A stretch of DNA of 64,000 bases from Zopfochytrium polystomum (taxonomy: Eukaryota > Chytridiomycota > Chytridiomycetes > Chytridiales > Chytridiaceae), in the NCBI GenBank assembly GCA_025765615.1, contig JAIVFJ010000059.1, positions 265,673 to 329,672 of the forward strand. The letters run 5' to 3'. A program made the translations under genes and the position numbers. The notes beneath the pieces are model-generated. The model did no database searches, was not told the origin of the DNA, and saw only the letters and a list, made by a program, of their open reading frames with translations. This document shows positions 44,096-53,246 of the stretch, piece by piece (position 1 is the stretch's first letter; each line of letters starts with the position of its first letter).

Positions 44096-44324
44096 TGAAA
44101 GAATTTGCTATGTTGGCTGATTGATGGATTGGGCTGCTGTGGTGTACACTACTGAAGGTGGTGGTGGTGGGAGGTTGATCTTGGCTTCTGTCAGTCTTGT
44201 GTTTGTCTTTATACAAAACTGTTACAAGGACCATCACTTGCAAAATGCTGCAAGTCATCCTTGCAGAGCAGAATCAGGTCAAAGCTCCTGCACACTGCTT
44301 ACACCAAAAGACCCAAAACTAACA
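44096..44324 (-). repeat. 3' LTR of copia family B
   Basis: 229 bp, same ends as the solo LTR at 2465-2693, with the polypurine tract GGGGGGAG immediately upstream (44325-44333). Confidence 0.9.
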
Positions 44325-45746
44325 CTCCCCCCTAAGCTGTGGGCAGGAGCAAAGGCCGGCACGGAGGAAAACCTTAAGCCATAGTCAACTTAAGGAAACC
44401 GTACACCGGAGAAAGAAGAATCACAAACAGGTATGACTGGCCATCGGATGGCAGAACAGAAAGGACAGACCACACTAACAAAAATGGATGGGGGCACATA
44501 TTGAACTTCTGAGGTAAAAGAAAATGAGTCAAAGTAATGAAAAAGAACAAAGAAGAAAACAGCTTCACAGATAAGAAAAATGAATCAGAGGAAAGAGAAG
44601 AAACAAAGACCAGTGCGACTCAGATGGTATTCACTGAGCTGAGAGCAGCTGAGAGAGATTTTGTCATATAGTCTGCAGGCTGTTCTCCTCCAGCAATCCA
44701 TTCAAGCCGTACTACCTTTTGTTCCACAAGTTCTTGAATATAATGATACTCTACCATGATATGCTTTGACCGATTGGTGTAAAGATCATTTGAACTGAGG
44801 TTGATCACACCAATGTTGTCAGTGTAGATGACAAGTGTAGTTGGAGATGGAGGTTGAAGTGCTGAGTAGAGTTGGTATTGTGCCTTAAGTTCTCGTCCTG
44901 GTTCAGACACAGCTACATATTCAGCTTCCTGCAGTCACAGCATGACAGTACTGCTCTGAACAGATGTCCAACTAATAGCTGTTCCTCCAAATAGAACCTA
45001 GTAACCAGGCTGTGATTTCCCATCTGTGTGGACACCATGGGCAGCGTTGGAGTAACCGGCTATATCTGTGCAGTTGCGAGAATAGAATAAACCATACTCA
45101 CTGTTACCGTTGAGATATTCGAGAACCAGAATAAGGATCTTCATGTGTTGCTTGCTAGGATCCTTGCTGAAGGCACCAAGGTATGAAACTGCTGGGGCAA
45201 GGTCTGGTCATGTGTGTGTTGCAAGGTAGTTGATGCCACCAAGGATTGCCTGGTACAGTCTCTGGTCTGGAGCTGCTTGGTCAATCCCACGTGGCTGAAG
45301 ATTGAGACTACTGGGAAGTGCAGTTACTGCAGTGCGGATGTTGATAATGTTGGCATGGCGTTGAAGTAAATCCTTGATATAGGCTTTCTGGTGCAAGAAG
45401 ATTCCGTTGTGGCGGTGTTCCAGTTGCATATTGAGAGATGGTTTCATTGCTCCCATTTCGCAGAGTTTGTAAAAGGATTAGGCAAGGCAATGGCAGAAGA
45501 AGTTTTGGCCAGAATCACCAAAAAGCAAATATTGTTAACTTAGCTTGCGGTGTGGATGATGAGTCAATCTGACGAGGATGCAGTAGTCCCAGAGGATTTC
45601 ATGACTTTCCTGGCAACTGTTTGATTTAGGAAGCTGTTCAACTCCAGCAGTCAGTGCAGTGGTAATGAACTGCTCAATGCGGATTGGCACATAAAATATG
45701 CTGTTCAGGTACGTGTTGCTGATATCAACTGTGTCAGTGACCCAGT
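44325..45746 (-). pseudogene. Copia family B pol relic
   Basis: Minus-strand reverse transcriptase and RNase H pieces: WVTDTVDISNTYLNS and the preceding region (45746-45535), GIFLHQKAYIKDLLQRHANI (45456-45208), then RNase H with VIYTDNIGVINLSSND ... RSKHIMVEYHYIQELVE ... QPADYMTKSL (44910-44620). Stops and frameshifts separate the parts. It ends in its own 3' LTR. A second piece of the same family is at 61525-61892. Confidence 0.82.
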
Positions 45747-46050
45747 TTGTTGAGATTCGACCCACAGGGTACACTACGCCCGTAACTGATGATCCCTTTG
45801 AGTACTCCATCCAATCACATTGGATGGGGTGTTTGAAGGGCTCAGTAGATTCAATACTTGAATGGGGCGCTCAGAAGGGCTAATCTGTTCTCAATAAAAA
45901 GAGATAGGCCGAGGCCGCTGCTGTTCTAGCTTTGTTCATCCTACCAGTAGGAACAATGCAATTAGAACATGCACAAAAACGCTCAAACTATGCACTCTGC
46001 ACATGTAACACAGCACAGCAAGCATGCAGAAGCAGTGTACCACTGCCCCA
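45747..46050 (+). mobile_element. Copia family A LTR fragment, plus orientation
   Basis: Begins TGTTGAGATTCGACC inside copia-B RT sequence and stops at 46050, where an oppositely oriented family-A LTR starts. The two form an inverted pair, with the break at the shared CACTGCCCCA text. Confidence 0.85.
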
Positions 46051-46051
46051 T

Positions 46052-46988
46052 TGATGAAATCCCACCCAGGACTGGAGGAACTTGGTGTGTGTGGGGATGA
46101 AGAGAGAGAGAGAGAGAGAGCAGTGATGATGGAAAAGGGAGAGGAGTGAGAGGCTGGAGAGAGGAGAGAGGAGTGAGTGGGCAGAGATGGAAGAGAGAGC
46201 AAATGGAGGAAGAGAGATTGGCTTGTTTTGCACTGGATTCTGTCAAAGCAGCAAGGAGGGGGTTTTTTTTCCTTGTTTGATCTCTGTGAGAGGTTGCTGC
46301 TTTTATACTCCTGCAGGTTGGAGCCATCAGAAAACAGAGGGAGCAGTGTTGTCTGGGCTGATTACCACCAAGAACCAAATTACAGCTTGTTTGAGAAACA
46401 GTTGCTTGTAAATTGGTTTGGTTGTTTCCAAATCAGGAAGCTTGTTTGGGAAACAAGCCGCTTTTTTCCTTGTTTTTAGAAATCCAATGATTGGTGCAAT
46501 CTCTGGTGAGCTCAGTTTTTATCTCACTTTTATAAATGCAGTGATTGGTGCAATCCCTGATTCCTAAATGCCTGTTGCATTGCTCAGATTGCACAGCACA
46601 GCAGGAAAGCTGGAATTCCAGATCAGAGAGCGGAATTCCAGATCAGGAAGCGGAATTCTGATGCAGAGAGCGGAATTACGGAGCATGGGGCAGTGGTACA
46701 CTGCTTCTGCATGCTTGCTGTGCTGTGTTAAATGTGCAGAGTGCGTAGTTTGAGCGTTTTTGTGCATGTTCTACTTGCATTGTTCCTACCGGTAGGATGA
46801 ACAAAGCTAGAACAACAGCCGCCTTTGCCTATCTCTTTTTATTGAGAACAGATGAGCCCTTCCGAGCGACCCATTCAAGTATTGAATCTACTGAGCCCTT
46901 CAAACACCCCATCCAATGTGATTGGATGGAGTTCTCAAAGGGATCATCAGTAACGGGCGTAGTGTACCCCGTGGGTCGAATCTCAACA
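46052..46988 (-). mobile_element. Copia family A LTR, minus orientation
   Basis: 937 bp with both LTR ends (TGTTGAGATT at 46988, TTTCATCA at 46052). It is shorter than the 1213-bp LTR at 53247 because most CAGCCCTGG tandem units are missing. It points away from the plus-strand copia-A internal region beginning at 46989, so the junction is a rearrangement, not a normal element end. Confidence 0.85.
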
Positions 46989-49900
46989 CTCTTGGCTCTC
47001 TACAAGAAAAGGGCTACCGCTCTAAACAAGTGCACTGGTCCACCAAGCTGCTACCTAGCATGTCTTCTTCAACCCCCAAGGCTGTCTGCTTCTCTTCTTA
47101 CGGCTACCAGGCTTGGGACCTGCATGTGGAAGAAGTCATCAAGCCGGTCATGGCATACAATCTTGTTGCCAGCTTCCTCAAGCCTGATTACTTCGGTACG
47201 TTCAACGAGCACTGCACCAAGGTCAGCATCGGCGCTGCTCCTCCTAGCATTGGTTCTCCCCCTGAATCCTCTGCAACGGCGTAGACCAAGGCTGCGTACA
47301 GTGAGATGTACCGTCTGCACCACGCTGCCCTTGAGAAGTACCACACTGGTATACGCCAAGAACACAAGACCTACAGGGAGCTTGAGGCCCAACACGACAA
47401 GGCGGTTGCTACCCTCGACTCCTGCTCGCGCATTGAGGATGTGCGCTCCATGAATGCGGCAAACATCACCAACTGCGCTGATCGGTACAAGTGGCTCAAT
47501 GACAAGTACGCCCTGCAGGACCACACTGGTTCACAGCAGGACAAGTGGCTTGCGACTTACAGTTGTTTGGCAAAACCCAGAGACGCTGGTCCGGCAGTCC
47601 AGGAGTGGTACACCACTCTGACCACACTGGTTACGGATTGGCCGAAGCATTTCAAATGTACTGCCACCACTTGCAGGGGTGTGACAAACATCCTGCGTTC
47701 TGCCATCATCCACAAAGCAAGGGAAACGCTGCCTGGCCATGAAATCTTCTCTGGCGTTCGTCAAAATCTTCTCAAGGGGCTGTCAGGCTACGCCAACACC
47801 AGCGATCTCGTCAAGGAGTTGACAAACTGCCACACGCTGTACCAGCAAAGCAAAGAGAAGAACAGCAGACACTCTGCTCACCACGGCACTTCTGAGATGG
47901 AAACAGCTGCTTCAGCAAAGACCTCGTGGCAACCAAGAAGCGCAAGATCGGTGAGGCACTCAACGGCAAGCCTACTTGTGACCTCCATGGAATCTGGGTC
48001 TCACACTCTCGCGAGGAATGCCTCAAGTTCCCTCACGGGAAGTCAGAGCCAGCTCGCCCTGCAAAGAAGGCTAAGGGCAAGCAGCCTGCACACGCCAAAG
48101 AAGCCAAGGCCACACCAGCTGATTCCAAGAAAGCTACTGAGACTGCCAAGATTGCACGTGAGGTGGCCGCTAAAGAACACCACCAAGCCTCTTGCACAGG
48201 CTCTGAGGACTCTCCTCCCCACAAATGCTACAGGATGGATACTCCACCACCACCTCCTGAAGCAGAAGACGTCGAAATGTTGGAGTGCAGTACTGAGGGT
48301 GCTGACACTCTACTCTCGGTTCAGCAAATCGTGCGGCAGACAGGTCACAACGTGACTTTCACAGCAGACACAGCCCTATTGCATCCTCGGGTACATGGTT
48401 CAGACTTTACCATTGCTCATAGGGACACAGGGAATGTCTATGTTGTGGACCCTTCTCTTCTGACGGGACATACTGGTCTCGACAGGGCAGAACTTGGAAG
48501 GGACGCGCCGACTCCTTCGGGGGACGCCCCAGGTGAGTCGCAACAGCAAACTGCTCCTTTGCAAACTGCAACACCAACTTTAAGTCAAACTGACCCAGAC
48601 CCTTTACCAAACCCTCAGAACATTGAAGCAATCCGAGCTCTTCACAAGAAATTTGGTCACCTGTCTTTATCTTCTTTGAAGCGTACTTGGTCAAATCTGA
48701 ATAAAGTTGGTCATTCATTTTTCCTCATTCATGACATTCCCTGCGTGACATGTGATGTTGGGAAATTGAAAGCTTCGCCTATCAACCCCACTTCCAGACC
48801 AAACACCACACTGCTTGGTCGTTTACACACTGATGCTGTCCCACTGCCCGCACATGGACACCACGGTGAAAAACATTGGCAACTGGTTGTGGAAGAGTCA
48901 ACCCGTTGGCTTGACATTGAGTTCCTCAACTCTTTGTCTGACGCACCCACAAGATTCCAGTCTACGAGCGAAAGGTTTGAACAACAACATGGCAAACATA
49001 TCACATCTGTGCGCTGTGACAGGGGGGAAATCTTCAAAGATGGAGAATTCAAAACTTGGGCCAATACTCGGCATCCTCCTATTGTTTTAGAACCCAGTCC
49101 TGCATTCACCAAGGAATTCAATGGGCTGGTAGAACGTCAGGTCAACACTCTCAAAGACATGGCACACTGCATGCTCTTAGAGTCACGATTGCCCCACTCT
49201 TTCTTTGTGTATGCAGTCCGCTACGCAGCATACATCAAGAACAGGGTTTACCACTCTTACACTAAGAAAACACCTTACAAAGCTTGGTACGGTGAAAAGC
49301 CAAATGTTGATCACATCCGCACCTTTGGCTGTTTGGTTATCCACCGTATCCCAAAGGAAAAGCGAACGCTTAAACATCCTGAGAAAGGGGCGCCAGGCAT
49401 ATTCTTAGGGTATAAAGGAAACACTCTTCCAGTAGTCTACGACTTGAAAACCCAGAGAATATCAGAACACTTCCATGTCTCCTTTCACGAAAATGTTTTT
49501 CCTGGCATTGTGCGGAACTGGAGACAGTTCCTTCATGACTCCCGCTTGAAGGAATGGGGACCAGTCCAACCCACAGCTCAGGATTTCCAATATCTTTCCT
49601 CCTCGTTGCATACCCCCGCAATATCCACTGATCCAGATGTGGCACATCCTGACGCTCTGTCTGACTCACAAGAAGACGATGTACCACCTGCAGAATCACA
49701 GGGGGGAGATCTACAGCCGGGTATGCTATACGACGCATCTGATTCTGAACCAGAGTCAATACCTGATGAACAGGAAATCCCTCCTAGGGAGTGCTCAACT
49801 TCCCCTGACATTCTAGCTTTGCCAGAGTCAACAGGGGAGGCAACAAATCCCCCAATCATACCACGAGAGCCATCAGGTTTACGTGACTACCTGGCATTGA

Positions 49901-50125
49901 AAGCAAACCTTTGTAAACTACAAACAAAACCATCAATTGCCACAAGTCCTTCCATTTACAGTCGGAAAACACTCCGCGCTTTAACTGCAAGAATTCGTAA
50001 ACTACGAATAGCACGGGGACAATTTCGTGAACTCTACCAAACGCTCAAAGCATACACTGTGCTTGAGCCGGAGGAAGTCACAGCATATCCAACAGAAAGG
50101 ATCCACCAGCGGGACTTACCGCCAG
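46989..50125 (+). pseudogene. Copia family A gag-pol copy 1 (protease-deleted, truncated)
   Basis: Gag starts at 47061 (MSSSTPKAVCFSSYGYQAWDLHVE). It has an in-frame TAG at 47282 and continues in the same frame to about 47940, where it shifts to the frame of 47926-50211. Gag carries a CX2H...HX4C motif (CDLHGIWVSHSREEC). The protease (DSGAS, present in copy 2 near 58320) has been removed by an in-frame deletion of about 520 bp between EGA and DTLLSVQQ. Integrase is intact in outline: HHCC region (KKFGHLS ... CVTC) and DDE (HTDAV, RCDRGEIF, FNGLVERQ). The copy ends at RDLPP, just before reverse transcriptase, replaced by other sequence at 50125. Confidence 0.88.
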
Positions 50126-50126
50126 C

Positions 50127-50277
50127 TGGTGCGGTTCTGATGGAATTTCGCCTGAAGGTAAGAAGTTTGTGGTGGATTCCAAATTTCAAAGTGTTTGTTT
50201 TGTGGATGTAGTGAAATAGAATCTACTTGTGATGGTTTTAACTTTAAGAAACTTTAGGGAAAATTAGTTCAGATTTT
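50127..50277. repeat. 150-bp repeat adjoining the cassette
   Basis: Matches 61892-62058 with about 10% difference. Both begin GGTTCTGATGGAATTTC and both end exactly at TTAGTTCAGATTTT, after which the sequences diverge. It forms the left boundary of the compact cassette. Confidence 0.75.
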
Positions 50278-51362
50278 AATACATATGATGAGAGGCAGGA
50301 TTGACTTGCAGCACAACAGGAGCGGGACCTGACAACAGCCGTTCCAGAACAAGGATAATCCAAGGTGCCAATGGTTGAGAGACAAGCCTCTTGAGTACCA
50401 TGTGCATATCTGATAATCAACTCTAAGTCACTCATAGATGGCACTATCAGTTTACTAGTCTTCAAAGGATTGCCATACACGAGGAATGAAGTCCCAACAC
50501 AGAGAGTCAAGAGATACACTAACCTAGTGTCGGGCAACAGTTCGCATAGGAAGATATCAGGCCTATCGACAAATTCTGACACAATAGACTTTTCCTTGAA
50601 CCCAGTTATCTCTAGATTCTCATTGTATCTGCACAGTACCCACAAGTATCCGCAATCAATTGCAAGACAGGTCTCTCCGTCTGGTTTCACAAAGAAGGTG
50701 TTGTCCTCGTTAGAGAACATCCTTTGATCATAAACTGGCCTCTTGCAAGATATAAGCGTCTGGACAAAGCTTTTATCCAAGTACTTGCCCATAGAGGAAA
50801 AGTGATCGATCATGCTCAGGACTTCAACAATTATGCTCGTGATCTCAGCACTAGAGGGTCTCTTCTGTTTCCTGTACTCTATCTCCCCAGATAGTGATTT
50901 ATCAGGCTGGTAAACGCGTACCCTGAGAATCCAGTTACCTATATCTACATGCCATTCATCGTAAGATGTCTTGTAGCTAGATAATGGGTTTATCTCAATC
51001 AAAGCTTTCAAATGACTGTGCTTTAAGTTGATCTCTTCAGACTCACATAAACTTAAGCCCAGACCGACTCTGGTTTGCGACAGTGTCCTTTTAGCAACAG
51101 CCTTACGCTCACTATCTCTAAACCTGGTACGGTAAGTCATCAATTGCTCTTCGCTTGTCAGAAATCCGTATGCCACACCTTGCTCTTGACAAGTCTCCAT
51201 CCTTTTTGCTACAGGAGAAAGCTGAAGGTGTCTTGAGAAGCTCCTCAAAAGTGGGCCTGTAATCCTAATCTCAAACTCCAAAGTTCTTTTACGAGGCTCG
51301 GGTAGAATGGTCTTTGGGATCCTCGAAACTAAACGTACGGATTCCCAAGCTTGGGTTCTCAT
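50244..51362 (-). CDS. Viral-type mRNA capping enzyme-like protein (triphosphatase + partial guanylyltransferase), truncated
   Basis: 372 residues from the ATG at 51362, which overlaps the stop of the upstream gene (ATGA). Residues 27-50 (TLEFEIRITG...) carry ExExR, as on strand 1 of tunnel RNA triphosphatases. An Arg/Lys-rich strand (about 77-92) and GEIEYR (159-164) match the later charged strands. Residues 224-245 (FVKPDGETCLAIDCGYL) contain KxDG, the nucleotidyltransferase motif I in which Lys binds GMP. CELL (273-276) may be motif III. This TPase-GTase order is known from capping enzymes of large DNA viruses and cytoplasmic linear plasmids. The last Arg of KxDGxR is Thr here. The end, from about residue 345, runs into repeat DNA, so the rest of the guanylyltransferase is lost. 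Motif-level assignment only. Confidence 0.5.
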   Translation of the reverse strand: MRTQAWESVRLVSRIPKTILPEPRKRTLEFEIRITGPLLRSFSRHLQLSPVAKRMETCQEQGVAYGFLTSEEQLMTYRTRFRDSERKAVAKRTLSQTRVGLGLSLCESEEINLKHSHLKALIEINPLSSYKTSYDEWHVDIGNWILRVRVYQPDKSLSGEIEYRKQKRPSSAEITSIIVEVLSMIDHFSSMGKYLDKSFVQTLISCKRPVYDQRMFSNEDNTFFVKPDGETCLAIDCGYLWVLCRYNENLEITGFKEKSIVSEFVDRPDIFLCELLPDTRLVYLLTLCVGTSFLVYGNPLKTSKLIVPSMSDLELIIRYAHGTQEACLSTIGTLDYPCSGTAVVRSRSCCAASQSCLSSYVLKSELIFPKVS

Positions 51363-51562
51363 GTCTGTAATAGTGGAACTGGAATGTCGGAACAGAGAAG
51401 TGTCGAACAAGTCAAGCTCATAGAGAGCGAGTACAGTCTCAGACTTTTTCTCCTACTCTCACATACAGTGCACTTGGAATACGAAAGAGATTCATCAACA
51501 GACCTACTTTGTGTTGCAACTCGATCTTCAGTAGTTCCACACTTATCGCAAGTGATCAACAT
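51359..51562 (-). CDS. Small zinc-ribbon protein
   Basis: 67 residues beginning MLITCDKCGTTED, with two CxxC pairs about 25 residues apart (CDKC, CTVC), a zinc-ribbon spacing used by small transcription factors and nucleic-acid-binding proteins. The start lies 27 nt after the stop of the 226-residue gene; the stop TGA overlaps the ATG of the capping-like gene. Alternatively the ribbon is the N-terminus of the next protein joined by a -1 shift in the A5 run near 51447, but the clean ATGA overlap favours separate genes. Confidence 0.5.
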   Translation of the reverse strand: MLITCDKCGTTEDRVATQSRSVDESLSYSKCTVCESRRKSLRLYSLSMSLTCSTLLCSDIPVPLLQT

Positions 51563-51589
51563 TTGAATCTGTAATTTGTTATTACGATT

Positions 51590-52270
51590 TTAAAAGCATA
51601 GAGTAACGGGAGATCCCATATACTTGACCGTGTCGAGACAATTAGTAGACAAGATAGGTCTAAGAATCGAGATCAGAACATCAGTGTCTGACACAAAGTT
51701 AATATCTAACTGCGTCTTCTTGATGCATTTACCTCTAGCTGTACGTTTGATTGGTCTAGTAAGGTCTACAAGCTCACGAATCCAGCCCTCTGATACAACT
51801 GCATTGAAGCCGACACTAACAAAGCTACCAGTCTGTACCTCTCTCCTAATGTCTGTATCTTGGCTAACTTTGACTTTCATCTCTGGACAGAGCTCTATTC
51901 CGCTCAATACGTCTGAAAGAACCAAATCAATTGAGGATCCAGAGGGCACACTCTTAAGAGCTACACACATTGGATCAAAGAGCTTGTCGGAAAGTGACAG
52001 GGACTCAGCTGAAAGTCTCTTGCTTCTCGAGTTCCTCCTTTCCCGATCGATAGGGGTCACACTATAGGACTGAATGATGTCATCCACAGAATGGCTCTCT
52101 GAGAAGGTAACATCGTTAGGTGAGCTCACCTTCTGCTCTTTAGGATTAACTTCAGAGCTATCGGGAAGAGCTCTAGAGATTAGGTCAAGAATCGTCAATG
52201 ACTTGACAGGAGATTGAGACTTGGGCCTCTTCGATGTAGATCTACGCTTTATGTTGTTGCTAGAGTTCAT
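51590..52270 (-). CDS. Unknown 226-residue protein of the compact cassette
   Basis: Not recognised. The first 90 residues are basic and Ser-rich (NNIKRRSTSKRPKSQS) and look disordered. Residues 95-226 look folded, with alternating hydrophobic/charged segments (LFDPMCVALKSV, GSFVSVGFNAVVSEGWIRELVDL, DTDVLISILRPIL). No Cys clusters, signal peptide or membrane segment. No introns. First gene of the minus-strand series, starting opposite the plus-strand glycoprotein-like gene. Confidence 0.55.
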   Translation of the reverse strand: MNSSNNIKRRSTSKRPKSQSPVKSLTILDLISRALPDSSEVNPKEQKVSSPNDVTFSESHSVDDIIQSYSVTPIDRERRNSRSKRLSAESLSLSDKLFDPMCVALKSVPSGSSIDLVLSDVLSGIELCPEMKVKVSQDTDIRREVQTGSFVSVGFNAVVSEGWIRELVDLTRPIKRTARGKCIKKTQLDINFVSDTDVLISILRPILSTNCLDTVKYMGSPVTLCF

Positions 52271-52500
52271 GCCAATTCTACTTCTTTATTAATTGATTAA
52301 AATCATAAGAGGTTCAGGGACAAGAGATACGAAGTGCCCCATAAGGGCTAGCTAAAAATTTAAAGTCAAGATAAAGAAGAGGTCTTTGCTCGAGCTCTAG
52401 AAGGCACTCACGTCCCTCATCTCTAGACGACTCCGCGGTGTTCGATTCCGTCTAGCACTAAGCAGAACTCTAGCCAGAGCGCCTAGTAGAACAGGACAAA
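52271..52500. promoter_or_regulatory. Divergent intergenic region of the cassette
   Basis: 230 bp between two divergent starts. The part next to the minus-strand genes is A/T-rich (TTAATTGATTAAAATC and AAAAATTTAAAG); the part next to the plus-strand gene is not. It probably holds both promoters; no known consensus was recognised. Confidence 0.5.
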
Positions 52501-53172
52501 ATGATTTACTCAGGGGCCAAGATAGCTAACTTTGACATTAATACAACCACGTGTGAGGATTTGGTGACCAATTGTAGCGCTTCGTCCAACACTTGTATCA
52601 GTAGGAGCATTACGGTGAGCAACCTGAAGACCATTGGGGACGTCTATGATCTGCTTTACGTTTACAAAGTAGACAGCGGTGTATCTCCTAACAAAGTCAA
52701 CCTCAACTGCATAGAAGGAGGTCAAGCAAGCCACATTACTGTCAGGTCCAATAGCACCGTTGATGTGACCATATACTTGAACCCTTTGGACAACGATACA
52801 GCGATGGATGACTTCTCGATCCTCATGGTTCTTAGGGGCATCTCGACCCTGCTAGGCTTTAGTCAAGACCCTAAGGACACTAGCTCAGTCTTCACGAACT
52901 ACACAGTTGGTAGCGGTGCGTACTATTCTGGCAAAGACAGATACACCAGCGTGCTATCTTTCTTCTCTAAGGCAGACATGGACACTTGGTATGCTGCCTA
53001 CCCTGATGTGAGGTGCAGTGTCCTGCAATTGAAACCAGGCTGTAAAGCCCAGACTACTCCTGCAGCTAGTAGCCACGGTCACATGAACAATGGTCTTGCA
53101 GCTTGGAATCTAATGATGATTATGTCTATGATGATGCTAGGTGTTCTTCTTCAGAAGTGGTTGAGAGCCTAA
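52501..53172 (+). CDS. Glycoprotein-like protein with C-terminal membrane anchor
   Basis: 223 residues. Several N-glycosylation sequons (N14, N24, N84, N98, N133) and six or more Cys suggest an extracellular domain. A hydrophobic segment at about 201-218 (LAAWNLMMIMSMMMLGVLL) is followed by KWLRA, consistent with a tail anchor or GPI signal. No signal peptide follows the ATG, and an in-frame stop lies 30 nt upstream, so any leader would need an upstream exon. Residues 108-120 (LMVLRGISTLLGF) have the shape of the HExxHxxGF helix of zinc proteases but without the His and Glu residues; this may be chance. Intronless. Product unknown. Confidence 0.55.
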   Translation: MIYSGAKIANFDINTTTCEDLVTNCSASSNTCISRSITVSNLKTIGDVYDLLYVYKVDSGVSPNKVNLNCIEGGQASHITVRSNSTVDVTIYLNPLDNDTAMDDFSILMVLRGISTLLGFSQDPKDTSSVFTNYTVGSGAYYSGKDRYTSVLSFFSKADMDTWYAAYPDVRCSVLQLKPGCKAQTTPAASSHGHMNNGLAAWNLMMIMSMMMLGVLLQKWLRA

Positions 53173-53246
53173 GATGTCTCTTGGAACTTCTTACGGAGCT
53201 CGTCTACTCCCCTGCTCCAGCTTTGGCTTTTAAAACTGACCCACTA

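Noticed and set aside
51355..51562. -1 frameshift joining the zinc ribbon to the capping-like protein
   Set aside because: The ribbon frame ends exactly at an ATGA overlap with a good ATG for the next gene, so two genes explain the sequence without a lesion. Kept only as an alternative.
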